Positions 7,592 through 15,066 are shown, numbered from the stretch's first letter. The stretch is DNA of 23,626 nt from an uncultured Prevotella sp. (GCA_946998205.1 CAMPYJ010000040.1:1-23626), one strand, 5' to 3'. The notes: a model not told the origin generated them from the sequence alone. Made by a program: numbers and translations.

Positions 7592-8569
7592 ATGGACTAT
7601 TTATCCCTTATCCAACAACCGATTGTACAGGAGCTGAACGACTTTGACAAGCTGTTTGAAGAGTCGTTGACATACGCTGACGGATTGTTGTCGCAAGCTC
7701 TTTCTCACATTCGTAAACGTACGGGTAAGCGCATGCGCCCCATGCTTATTTTGTTGATGGCGCAGAACTTTGGTGGTGTTACCTCGACCGCTCAGCATGC
7801 TGCGGTGGGCTTGGAACTGCTGCATACCGCCAGTCTCGTGCACGATGATGTGGTGGACGAGAGTGGTGAACGCCGCGGGCAGGCATCGGTGAATGCTACC
7901 TACGACAATAAAGTGGCGGTGCTGGTGGGCGATTATATCCTGTCAACGGCTTTGTTGCAGGTTTCTTTCACCCATTCGGAAGCCATCATTCAGAATCTTG
8001 CCAACCTTGGCAGAACCTTGTCGAATGGTGAGATTTTACAGCTGAGCAATATCCTTAACCGAGATATTTCGGAAGAGGTATATTACCAAGTCATCAAGCA
8101 AAAGACGGCTGCATTGTTTGAATCGTGTGCCATGATTGGCGCGCAAGCGGGCAAAGCAACACCTGAAGAGGTGGAAGCAGCTCGTGAATTTGGACAGACG
8201 TTGGGTGTTATTTTCCAGATTAGGGATGATATTTTCGATTATTTTGAATCGAAAGAGATTGGCAAGCCCACTGGCAATGACATGGCAGAGGGGAAACTTA
8301 CCCTCCCTGTTATTTATGCCTTGAATTCTACTCGCAATGCCGCCATGCTCCAATTGGCACATAAGGTGAAGGACAACACGGTGACATCCGATGAAATCGC
8401 ACAATTGGTAGCTTTCACCAAGCAGCAAGGGGGCATTGAATATGCTGAGCAACGCATGGGCGAATTGCATCAACAAACATTGGCTTATATAGACAAGCAT
8501 GTAACGGATGCCGATATTAAGACGGCTTTGCAGGCCTATATCGACTATGTGGTGAAGCGTACTAAATAA
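7592..8569 (+). CDS. long-chain polyprenyl diphosphate synthase (trans-isoprenyl type)
   Basis: A 325-residue cytoplasmic enzyme that extends an allylic diphosphate with isopentenyl diphosphate units. The first aspartate-rich motif is HDDVVD (84-89; D85, D86, D89) and the second RDDIFD (211-216; D212, D213, D216). GKRMRP (45-50) and KTAALFE (171-177) are the usual diphosphate-binding segments. Small residues (Ala80, Ser81) five and four positions before the first motif suggest an open product tunnel and a long chain, as in octaprenyl/heptaprenyl synthases. In an anaerobic Bacteroidota host the likely use is the menaquinone side chain; that is inference. I chose ATG 7592 over GTG 7574 because a promoter box overlaps the GTG. 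The hydrolase gene follows after 78 bp. Confidence 0.93.
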   Translation: MDYLSLIQQPIVQELNDFDKLFEESLTYADGLLSQALSHIRKRTGKRMRPMLILLMAQNFGGVTSTAQHAAVGLELLHTASLVHDDVVDESGERRGQASVNATYDNKVAVLVGDYILSTALLQVSFTHSEAIIQNLANLGRTLSNGEILQLSNILNRDISEEVYYQVIKQKTAALFESCAMIGAQAGKATPEEVEAAREFGQTLGVIFQIRDDIFDYFESKEIGKPTGNDMAEGKLTLPVIYALNSTRNAAMLQLAHKVKDNTVTSDEIAQLVAFTKQQGGIEYAEQRMGELHQQTLAYIDKHVTDADIKTALQAYIDYVVKRTK

Positions 8570-8647
8570 GGAGTACGCACACCTTTTATTGCCTTGTTTT
8601 TGTTTTGAGCGTGATAGATAACCTGTAAAAATCATATTATTTTATTC

Positions 8648-10012
8648 ATGAAAATAAGATTTCTCTCTTTTATGCTCCTGTTGTGTGCTTCCGTTTGCGT
8701 ATCGCAAGCACAGAAATTGGAAGGTAGTTGGACGGGCAAACTGTCGGTTCAAGGTGTACAATTAACGCTTGTCTTTCATGTGGAAAAGGACAAAAACAAC
8801 GGTTTCATCGTTACGATGGATAGTCCTGACCAAAGTGTAAAAGGCGTTCCAGCCACTGTGAACAGTCTCACAGCCGACTCTGTAGATATTGCTGTCTCGT
8901 CGATTGGGGCTCGGTATCTCGGCAAACAGCAAGGAGACCACATTCAAGGAACGTTTACCCAGTTTGGTAGGTCTTTCCCCTTGATGCTCAATCGTGGTGT
9001 GGAGGAACTAAAAAGACCGCAATCTCCTCATGCGCCTTATCCCTATCAAACTGAGGAAGTGACCTTTCAAAACGCCAAGGCGAATGCCGTTTTCTCGGGA
9101 ACATTGACTTATCCTGTGGGTTATGAGCAGATGAACAAGCAGAAAGTACCCGTGGTACTGATGGTAACAGGTAGCGGTCAGGAAAATAGAAACGAGGAAA
9201 TGTTCGACCATCAACCTTTCTTAGTCTTGGCAGATTACTTGGCTCGCCATGGCATTGCTTCGCTTCGATACGATGACAGAGGGTTTGCGAAGTCTACAGG
9301 TGATGCTTCCCAATCGACGATGAAAGACAATGCGGAGGATGCCCGCTGTGGATTCAACTACCTGAAAAGCCTAAAAAAGTTTGGAAAGATAGGTGTCATG
9401 GGACATAGTGAGGGTGGTAGTATTGCCATGATGTTGGCAGCAGAAGGCTTAACCGATTTCATTGTGAGTCTTGCAGGGATGGCTGAACGTGGTGATAGCT
9501 TGATGTTGAAGCAAGTATATCAAGCGATGGAGGCGAGAGGTGGTGCTTCTTTCGCACGCGATTACTGTAAGGTGTTGGGGGCTATTTATGCTTATAGAAA
9601 TGCCAAGAAAGACATTTCTCACCCCGAAGCCGTGTTAGACTCCTTGCTGAAGCAAACCAATGTGTCGCTCCCAGCATTGAGCCGGCAAAGTTTGTTACCC
9701 GTTATCACCATGCAAACCCCATGGGTTCTCGATTTCATCGCTACCGACATGGCTTGCTATCTTCCTAAAATCAAGTGTCCTGTCATGGCAGTGAATGGTA
9801 GTAAAGATGTGCAGGTAGATGCGCACGACAATCTTTCTGCTTTGAGAAAAGGCTTGAAACCCAACAAAAAGAACCTGATAAAAGAATACGAAGGACTGAA
9901 CCATCTGTTCCAACACTGTACTACGGGGCAGACAACGGAGTACAGATTGATAGAAGAAACCTTTGCGCCAGAGGTGATGCAAGACATCTCTGATTGGATC
10001 AAGGCGCTTTGA
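8648..10012 (+). CDS. exported alpha/beta hydrolase (serine esterase/peptidase-like)
   Basis: A 454-residue protein with a Sec signal peptide (1-21, ending VSQA). Residues 22-120 form a beta-rich domain (LEGSWTGKL opening, GTFTQFGRSFPLML near the end) common before secreted Bacteroidota hydrolases. The hydrolase domain (about 130-454) has GSGQENRNE (175-183, oxyanion region), RYDDRGFAKSTG (207-218), nucleophile elbow GHSEGGS (252-258; Ser254), Asp387 in NGSKDVQV and His419 in GLNHLF, so the catalytic triad looks complete. It resembles S33-type or acyl hydrolases acting in the periplasm; the substrate cannot be told. It lies 78 bp after the prenyl synthase gene with no visible terminator between, and ends 16 bp before the left arm of a strong bidirectional terminator. 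Confidence 0.88.
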   Translation: MKIRFLSFMLLLCASVCVSQAQKLEGSWTGKLSVQGVQLTLVFHVEKDKNNGFIVTMDSPDQSVKGVPATVNSLTADSVDIAVSSIGARYLGKQQGDHIQGTFTQFGRSFPLMLNRGVEELKRPQSPHAPYPYQTEEVTFQNAKANAVFSGTLTYPVGYEQMNKQKVPVVLMVTGSGQENRNEEMFDHQPFLVLADYLARHGIASLRYDDRGFAKSTGDASQSTMKDNAEDARCGFNYLKSLKKFGKIGVMGHSEGGSIAMMLAAEGLTDFIVSLAGMAERGDSLMLKQVYQAMEARGGASFARDYCKVLGAIYAYRNAKKDISHPEAVLDSLLKQTNVSLPALSRQSLLPVITMQTPWVLDFIATDMACYLPKIKCPVMAVNGSKDVQVDAHDNLSALRKGLKPNKKNLIKEYEGLNHLFQHCTTGQTTEYRLIEETFAPEVMQDISDWIKAL

Positions 10013-10028
10013 TCACGCAAAAAAGCTC

Positions 10029-10067
10029 AAGCGGATATACATTTCTGAGGTGTATATCCGCTTTTTT
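10029..10067. terminator. bidirectional intrinsic terminator between the hydrolase gene and deoC
   Basis: A perfect 13-bp stem (10029-10041 with 10051-10063) with a 9-nt loop. On the + strand the T-run 10062-10067 follows directly. On the - strand six T lie four bases beyond the stem (A-run 10019-10024). It sits between two convergent genes and can serve both. Confidence 0.85.
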
Positions 10068-10102
10068 ACAAGGTATTTTTTTCAGTTGTTTCTATTGTAT
10101 CA

Positions 10103-11053
10103 TTAGAAGAATTTTACTTCCTTTCCTTCAATTTCGCTGAGTAACATGTTCGCCAAGCGACTGGTACCGAGACGGAACCACTTGTTGGTAAGCCATTTTT
10201 CGCCTAACACTTCTTTTACAATGGTGTAGTAGATGAGGGCGTCCATCACTGAATTGATGCCGCCAGCAGGCTTAAAACCTATCTGAATGCCCGTTTCATC
10301 GTAGTATTCCTTGATGGCTTGGCACATCACATACGCAGCTTCTGGCGTGGCTGCCACTTTCTCTTTGCCCGTAGAAGTCTTGATGTAATCGGCTCCGGCA
10401 TACATGGAAAGGATAGAGGCTTTCTTGATATTTGAGGCTGTTTTCAAGCATCCTGTCTCTAAAATCACCTTCATGGCAGCGTCTCCGCAAGTTTCTTTCA
10501 ACTCTTGTATGTCCTCGCACATCTCTTCGTAATTGCCGCTTAGGAACTTACCTACGGGCATCACGATGTCAATCTCCGTAGCTCCGTCTTTCACTGCCAA
10601 TGCCGTTTCGGCTACCTTTACTTCGATGAGGGCTTGTGAAGAGGGGAAACTGCCCGACACGCAGGCTATTTCAACGCCTTCAACCTCTAAGGTGTCGTGT
10701 ACGATGGCTGCAAAACAGGGGTACACGCAGATGGTGGCAACATGGGGTAGGTGAGGATATTGCGTGTCAAACTGTTTTACCTTTTCGGTAAATGCCATGA
10801 TGCTTTCGTCCGAATCGGTGCATTTCAGCGAGGTCAGTTCGATGCTTCCAAACAGGAACTTCTTCACCTCAGGGGTGTCATTGGTATGCACTTTCTCTTC
10901 GATAATCTTCTTAACCGTTTCTCGCACTTCATCATCGTTGAGATTGGTGTTGTACTTTTTCAAAGCCTGTTCGTACTTATCAACTGTTTGTTTGGGCGCA
11001 TTTTTTGCGTTCAATTGCTCTTTCGATGCTTCTATGTTTTGTTTGATAGCCAT
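10103..11053 (-). CDS. deoC: deoxyribose-phosphate aldolase
   Basis: A 316-residue class I aldolase that splits 2-deoxyribose-5-phosphate into glyceraldehyde-3-phosphate and acetaldehyde in deoxynucleoside salvage. Schiff-base Lys225 lies in YIKTSTGK (223-230). Supporting residues are Asp162 in EIDIVMP and Lys261 in GFKPAGGI, with KVILETG (195-201) between. The protein is longer than the E. coli type because of a charged N-terminal extension of about 75 residues, which seems usual for Bacteroidota forms. It is the last gene of the dtd-M-R-mazG-deoC unit: its ATG is 3 bp from the mazG-like stop codon, and the bidirectional terminator lies 36 bp beyond its own stop. Confidence 0.97.
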   Translation of the reverse strand: MAIKQNIEASKEQLNAKNAPKQTVDKYEQALKKYNTNLNDDEVRETVKKIIEEKVHTNDTPEVKKFLFGSIELTSLKCTDSDESIMAFTEKVKQFDTQYPHLPHVATICVYPCFAAIVHDTLEVEGVEIACVSGSFPSSQALIEVKVAETALAVKDGATEIDIVMPVGKFLSGNYEEMCEDIQELKETCGDAAMKVILETGCLKTASNIKKASILSMYAGADYIKTSTGKEKVAATPEAAYVMCQAIKEYYDETGIQIGFKPAGGINSVMDALIYYTIVKEVLGEKWLTNKWFRLGTSRLANMLLSEIEGKEVKFF

Positions 11054-11056
11054 TTT

Positions 11057-11380
11057 TTATTGAAGTTTTGGGTTGTTGATATGTCTTGTTTTATCTCTGT
11101 TCGTTTTCTTTTTCATGTTTTCTTCGAATGCTTGGGTCAGATCAACATCTGTTTGATTCGCCAAACAGATGAGCACCCACAGAACATCCGCCATTTCATC
11201 GGCAAGATTGGGCGTTTCTCCTGGCTTGAAACTTTGGTCGCCATAGGTGCGTGAGATGACGCGCGCCAACTCGCCAACCTCTTCTGTGAGGCACGCCATA
11301 TTGGTGAGTTCGGAGAAATAGCGTACACCATATTCCTTAATCCAGCGGTCTACTTGTTGCTGTGCTTCTTTGATTGTCAT
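11057..11380 (-). CDS. MazG-like nucleotide pyrophosphohydrolase
   Basis: A 107-residue single-domain all-alpha NTP pyrophosphatase, which in this family hydrolyses (d)NTPs or damaged nucleotides to the monophosphate with Mg2+. Metal-ligand motif EEVGE (33-37) is followed by DEMADVLWVL (61-70; Glu62, Asp65). I chose the ATG at 11380 (MTIKEAQQQVDRWIKEYG) because it forms an ATGA overlap with the restriction gene stop and matches the usual family start. An ATG five codons upstream (11395) would overlap that gene by 19 bp. Position before deoC and after dtd (interrupted by the RM pair) suggests a nucleotide-sanitation and salvage operon. Confidence 0.9.
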   Translation of the reverse strand: MTIKEAQQQVDRWIKEYGVRYFSELTNMACLTEEVGELARVISRTYGDQSFKPGETPNLADEMADVLWVLICLANQTDVDLTQAFEENMKKKTNRDKTRHINNPKLQ

Positions 11381-12108
11381 AGTATCTTTATCCATGAATG
11401 GTCAAATCCAATGGTGTCTAAGAATTTATCACAGTTCATGCTTTCAGATAGTTTTATTTCAAATCTTGTCGCATTTACAGGAATGTCTGTATTGATAGTG
11501 AACTGTGAACCATGTGGCTGCCAAGTAAATTTTTGCTTGTTTGTTTTGATGTCGAGTCCGATTAAGTTGCCGTTCTCTTTTTCTTTCCAGATATAGTCAT
11601 TGGTTCTAAACCTTTGATTTTCTTCTTCAAATAAGATGTACGACTTTAAATCGTCAGACCGTACAAGTATGTTTGTACGCACTTGCTTATAGTTGTCTTG
11701 TGCGATATTTATCCTTTCATTCCAAATTGCCAATACGGCTCTGCCTGTTTGTTGAATATCTTTATGTGGATCTGTTATGCCGTACGAGTAGTCTGGTGAA
11801 CACCTACCGCTAATCAATCGTAACGTCTTCACGGAGTCGATATGAGAATGCTTGACAGTCTTCATGGACCAAGCCATGTCCTTGAGTGTTACATCAGCTA
11901 TGCCGACAGGTGATTCTAGGTGAGATCCGTTGATGGCATAGGCGAAAGCATCTCCCCATTCGTTGCCTGTGATGTCTTTTCTCCCTGTTCCCGTCAAATA
12001 TATGAGATAGGCTCCTATCTTATACACTATGTCCTCGGGTATTTCGTTCAGTGGATAAAGTTCCTTTGTTTTGAGGTGTTTACTGTCTCGTAATTTGGGT
12101 CGTTGCAT
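11377..12108 (-). CDS. probable type II restriction endonuclease
   Basis: A 243-residue protein with no relative I can name with certainty. It lies directly behind the cytosine-5 methyltransferase and overlaps its end by 29 bp, the usual place for the cognate endonuclease. A PD-(D/E)xK-like core is suggested by ESPVGIADV (65-73; Glu65, Asp72) followed by AWSMKTVK (79-86; Lys83, Lys86). Other likely family-conserved stretches are LISGRCSPDYSYG (98-110) and AVLAIWNERINIA (124-136). The candidate motif departs from the textbook D/E-x-K because Ser81 precedes Lys83, so the active site needs testing. By eye it is more A+T-rich than the flanking genes, which suggests acquisition. The stop codon overlaps the mazG-like start (ATGA). 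Confidence 0.7.
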   Translation of the reverse strand: MQRPKLRDSKHLKTKELYPLNEIPEDIVYKIGAYLIYLTGTGRKDITGNEWGDAFAYAINGSHLESPVGIADVTLKDMAWSMKTVKHSHIDSVKTLRLISGRCSPDYSYGITDPHKDIQQTGRAVLAIWNERINIAQDNYKQVRTNILVRSDDLKSYILFEEENQRFRTNDYIWKEKENGNLIGLDIKTNKQKFTWQPHGSQFTINTDIPVNATRFEIKLSESMNCDKFLDTIGFDHSWIKIL

Positions 12109-13060
12109 TGTATGTATTATTACGGTTAAACGTATGGTTTTCTTTGCAGCCCAAGGCTTTCCTCATTTCTTGTGCCACCGCCCTAATCATGGGTACGGCT
12201 ACAGAGTTCCCTGTCTGCCTTCTTATGTCTGCATTGGATACTACTATTTTGAAATTTTCGGGAAATCCCTGCAATCTCAAAAGCTCTCTTGATGAAGGAC
12301 GTCGTATTCCGTTTATCAATTGATAATTATAGGATGCTCCTGTTCGCAGGGCACAGGCATAGTTTAGCACGGAAATGTGTCCCGATTTGTTCTCATGCCA
12401 TATTGATGGATAGAAGACATCTTGTGGGTTCACGGATTTTTTCCTTTTCTCTTTGATGTATTCTGATGCAAATAGTGATTTGTCTATCATGTCATCTGTT
12501 TCGATAATATCTTTGAGAAAGGCTTTTTTCTTACAGAGAGGAAAATGGAAAGCACTTGACGAAGTGGTGTTTTTGAAGCCTACGATAATAATCCGTTCTC
12601 TTTTTTGTGGCACTCCATAGTCAAGGGCATTCAGGATTTTCCAATGAAGATGATAGCCTAAATCTGTCAAGGTTCTTCTTATTATTTCAAATGTTTTGCC
12701 GTGGTCGTGGGTTGTCAGTTGTTTGACATTCTCCAACAAGAATGCTTCTGGTTCGTGATGTTTCAATATTCTCGCTATTTCAAAAAACATAGTGCCCCTG
12801 ATGTCGTTGAAGCCTTGTCGCTTTCCAATGATGCTGAAGGCTTGGCAGGGAAAGCCTGCAAGTAATATGTCATGTTGCGGGATGTCTGAAGCCTTTATCT
12901 TTGTTATGTCACCGGCTGGCCTTTCTCCAAAGTTTGCTTCGTATGTGATGCACGCTTTGTCGTCCCATTCGGAAGAGAATACACATTCATATCCCATTTC
13001 ATCGAAAGGGATGCGTATGCCACCTATACCCGCAAACAGGTCTATAAACGTTTTGTTCAT
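12080..13060 (-). CDS. DNA (cytosine-5-)-methyltransferase, HhaI-like, type II RM
   Basis: A 326-residue enzyme that transfers a methyl group from S-adenosylmethionine to C5 of cytosine in a target sequence I cannot read from the protein. The classical motifs appear in order: I FIDLFAGIGG (5-14), IV GFPCQAFS (69-76, catalytic Cys72), VI ENV (110-112), VIII QKRERI (152-157), IX RRPSSRELLRLQGFP (253-267) and X GNSVAVP (284-290). The variable target-recognition region lies at about 165-250 and is short. A tail of about 20 residues after motif X overlaps the start of the endonuclease gene. The ATG is 1 bp from the dtd stop, and AAGGAG lies inside the last dtd codons. No controller protein or Vsr-like gene is nearby. 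Confidence 0.95.
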   Translation of the reverse strand: MNKTFIDLFAGIGGIRIPFDEMGYECVFSSEWDDKACITYEANFGERPAGDITKIKASDIPQHDILLAGFPCQAFSIIGKRQGFNDIRGTMFFEIARILKHHEPEAFLLENVKQLTTHDHGKTFEIIRRTLTDLGYHLHWKILNALDYGVPQKRERIIIVGFKNTTSSSAFHFPLCKKKAFLKDIIETDDMIDKSLFASEYIKEKRKKSVNPQDVFYPSIWHENKSGHISVLNYACALRTGASYNYQLINGIRRPSSRELLRLQGFPENFKIVVSNADIRRQTGNSVAVPMIRAVAQEMRKALGCKENHTFNRNNTYNATTQITRQ

Positions 13061-13061
13061 A

Positions 13062-13514
13062 TTACTCCTTGTTGTGTGTGTCCATACAGATGGTTACCGG
13101 ACCATCGTTCACTAATTTTACCTGCATATCGGCACCAAACTCGCCAGTGCCGATGTCTTTGCCTAATGCCTTGCGCAAATGCTCGCAGAAGGCTTGGTAG
13201 AGCGGGATGGAAATCTCGTGCTTGGCGGCTCGGATATACGAGGGTCGGTTTCCTTTTTTATATGATGCCATGAGGGTAAACTGGCTCACCACCAGTATGT
13301 CGCCATTGACATCGTGGATGGATTTGTTCATCACGCCCTGTTCGTCATCGAACACACGAAGATTGACAACCTTCTTCACAAGCCATTCTATATCGTCCTC
13401 GCCATCATCTTCACCTATGCCTAAAAGGATAAGAAAGCCTTGCTGAATGGATGATTTCAACGTGCCTTTGATGCTCACCGATGCTTCTGAAACTCTTTGT
13501 ATGACGATTCTCAT
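13062..13514 (-). CDS. dtd: D-aminoacyl-tRNA deacylase
   Basis: A 150-residue enzyme that removes D-amino acids (and glycine from tRNA-Ala) mischarged onto tRNA. The family signatures are the cross-subunit Ser-Gln-x-Thr motif, SQFTLMA (77-83), and the Gly-Pro motif, NDGPVTI (136-142). The start MRIVIQRVSEASV is the canonical one. The frame stays open ten codons upstream to 13544, but that stretch holds the promoter -7 box, so the ATG at 13514 is preferred. It is the first gene of the unit leading into the RM pair, mazG-like gene and deoC. Its last codons hold the methyltransferase ribosome site. Confidence 0.96.
   Translation of the reverse strand: MRIVIQRVSEASVSIKGTLKSSIQQGFLILLGIGEDDGEDDIEWLVKKVVNLRVFDDEQGVMNKSIHDVNGDILVVSQFTLMASYKKGNRPSYIRAAKHEISIPLYQAFCEHLRKALGKDIGTGEFGADMQVKLVNDGPVTICMDTHNKE
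13065..13070 (-). promoter_or_regulatory. strong Shine-Dalgarno for the methyltransferase gene, inside dtd
   Basis: On the - strand, AAGGAG supplies the final two sense codons of dtd, followed by its TAA stop, one T and the methyltransferase ATG. A near-perfect site four bases before the ATG is notable in a phylum that rarely uses one. It supports translational coupling from dtd. Confidence 0.65.
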
Positions 13515-13518
13515 ATTA

Positions 13519-13550
13519 CAAAGATATTTATTTTTATGGTTCAAACCAAA
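13519..13550 (-). promoter_or_regulatory. canonical Bacteroidota promoter for the dtd-RM-mazG-deoC unit
   Basis: On the - strand, TTTG (-33; 13547-13550), a 20-bp spacer and TATCTTTG (-7; 13519-13526) match the Bacteroidota consensus TTTG-N19-21-TAnnTTTG in full. Only four bases separate the -7 box from the dtd ATG, so the transcript would be leaderless or nearly so. Confidence 0.75.
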
Positions 13551-13631
13551 TAATCATCCGATAATTGGACTCATCTTTCGCCTTCACACGCTTTTTGTTT
13601 GATTTTTAGGTAGTTATGTTGCTGTTTTAAT

Positions 13632-13715
13632 AGCATTGAGTTTGGAGGCCAATCTCAATCACCTTGGTGCTTAAGCGCATTGAGTTTGACGGCCAATCTC
13701 TATGCAATTGAAAGG
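13632..13715. repeat. 22-bp period repeat array with alternating orientation
   Basis: Units begin at 13632 (agcattgagtttggagg), 13654 (ctcaatcaccttggtg), 13676 (cgcattgagtttgacgg) and 13698 (ctctatgcaattgaaagg), exactly 22 bp apart. Units 1 and 3 carry GCATTGAG, the reverse complement of CTCAATGC, so neighbours form hairpins: 13635-13640 with 13654-13659, extended by ttgg 13642-13645 with ccaa 13649-13652; and 13677-13684 with 13698-13705 with one mismatch. Spacing and the final GAAAGG match the array at 4291-4374. It fills part of the 342-bp gap before dtd. The rest of the gap holds the dtd promoter and the upstream gene's terminator. Confidence 0.7.
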
Positions 13716-13778
13716 TCGTGTTATTCTTCTTGTTTTGATGCTGTCTTGCATCACCTTGTATGTCGTAGTTTGGTTCAT

Positions 13779-13818
13779 AAAAAATCTCCCATTTGTCGTC
13801 GCTTGACAGATGGGAGAT
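13779..13818 (-). terminator. intrinsic terminator after the 132-residue unknown gene
   Basis: A 14-bp stem (13784-13797 with 13805-13818, one G-T wobble) with a 7-nt loop is followed on the - strand by a T-run (A-run 13779-13784). It starts 38 bp after the stop codon of the gene at 13857-14255, so that gene is not in one transcript with dtd. Confidence 0.8.
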
Positions 13819-13856
13819 GGCTTGCCCGATGGCTGACGCCATGGCTCTTTATGGTC

Positions 13857-14255
13857 TTACAGCAGAGCGGCAATGGCTTGCGCTGCTTCGCCCTCAAAGT
13901 ATTTTATATCACAAATGGGCGTGTTACGGAAGTCGGCATAACTCAGCACTTGAATAGCAACAAACTGTTTGTCATCAGTTACACACGCCTCAAGGCGGTA
14001 GTTGCTGATGCTCAGTTTCGCGGTTGGTGTCATCTTTTTTGCCTTACTCACCACTTCCGTTTCAGCAGTATTGATAAGTCTCACGAATGCCTGTGCATCT
14101 TCCGCTTTATAGTAATTGATTACAGCGTTCAGTTTGCTGTTCGTGGGTGTATATGTTGCTTTGCGGCCAATGCCGATGAATCCCTTTGAAATCTTGATAT
14201 TTGGATTGTTGTAGATGGTTTCTGCCATCTCTAAATGTTTTATCTTTGCCATCAT
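13857..14255 (-). CDS. conserved-looking unknown protein, 132 residues
   Basis: I do not recognise a named family. The protein is cytoplasmic, with no signal peptide or membrane segment. It opens MMAKIKHLEMAETIYNNPNI, has GFIGIGRKATYTPTN (about 25-39), an alpha-helical YYKAEDAQAFVRLINTAE (about 48-65), then strands SISNYRLEACV and FVAIQVLSYADF, and ends in FEGEAAQAIAALL. Alternating strands and helices suggest a small alpha/beta fold. Codon use and the intact frame look genuine, and a strong terminator follows 38 bp after the stop. The start could be either of two adjacent ATGs (14255 or 14252); a purine-rich GAAGAAA lies just upstream. The 271-bp gap upstream (14256-14526) shows no clear promoter or strong hairpin. 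Confidence 0.7.
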   Translation of the reverse strand: MMAKIKHLEMAETIYNNPNIKISKGFIGIGRKATYTPTNSKLNAVINYYKAEDAQAFVRLINTAETEVVSKAKKMTPTAKLSISNYRLEACVTDDKQFVAIQVLSYADFRNTPICDIKYFEGEAAQAIAALL

Positions 14256-14526
14256 TTTCTTCTTTTAATTGATTGTTGTCTTGCTGTGTTGTAGGCTTGC
14301 TTCTCACCGTGTAGTCTGTTGATACACAATATGATACCGTTTTTATCGGTGTTGTGGGCCGTGCGATGGTGAGCAGTGGGTGTATGTTCCTCTTCGACGC
14401 AGCGTGCGGCTCACTGCCTTGCCCGCGATATGTTTGAAGCAGCTTTTACGATTTATTAGTAAAATCTCACTGTGCACACATGCTTTGATTGCTTGCGATG
14501 TGCGTATAGATTAAAAAGAAGATGGA

Positions 14527-14955
14527 TCAACGAATGATTTGCCTCAATGCGATGACGTAATAATCGCATGCGGCGGAGGACGGAATAGGGGTTGTAACCT
14601 TTGTGAGGTAGCGGTCTATTCCTCGAAAATGTAGTGAATAAAACTTGTTTTGAAACGTGTTTCGGCCAAGCAGATGTGTTGGCTTAGTCGTGTAAGAGGG
14701 GAGGATGCGCTGTGGCCTGGTGTTGCACAGGCGTACGTTTTGACTGTTGTCGGTGATGAGAGCTGTTTGCCGTTGGGCCGGTGCTACCGTGTCTTCGTAG
14801 ATATGGTCTATGCTCTTTTCATCATCGCAATACCCGGACGTGACGCCATCCTCAGCCATGCCAGGTGTCGTGTAGTTGACATGTGCCGTGCATGTGTTCT
14901 GATTACCGAGTAACAGAACTAAGCATAGCAACAGGGCTTGCATCCAGGTTCTCAT
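14527..14955 (-). CDS. small exported unknown protein with C-terminal CDYYVIALRQII
   Basis: A 142-residue protein with a clear signal peptide (MRTWMQALLLCLVLLLG, cleavage near NTCTA-H at 24). The rest is polar with no membrane segment. Landmarks are RPQRILPSY (about 79-87) and the extreme C-terminus SSAACDYYVIALRQIIR (126-142). From memory, many short exported Bacteroidota proteins share a C-terminus of the form (C/S)-(D/E)-Y-Y-x-x-A-L-R-x-I-I with otherwise divergent sequence; their function is unknown to me. An upstream TAnnTTTG box at 15067 implies its own promoter and a leader of about 105 nt, separate from uvrC. No terminator is evident after it. Confidence 0.65.
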   Translation of the reverse strand: MRTWMQALLLCLVLLLGNQNTCTAHVNYTTPGMAEDGVTSGYCDDEKSIDHIYEDTVAPAQRQTALITDNSQNVRLCNTRPQRILPSYTTKPTHLLGRNTFQNKFYSLHFRGIDRYLTKVTTPIPSSAACDYYVIALRQIIR

Positions 14956-15066
14956 CTGTCAGTTGACGTTTTTTGATGGTTTGTTTCTAAAGGATGTGGG
15001 TATTGTGTACGATTAACAGCGGCCATGAGATTGCGTTCAAATTGCCGTTGTGCTGCTCATTTGCCG

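Noticed and set aside
14241..14248. TATCTTTG promoter box on the + strand
   Set aside because: It lies within the first codons of a - strand gene with no + strand gene downstream, so it is probably chance.
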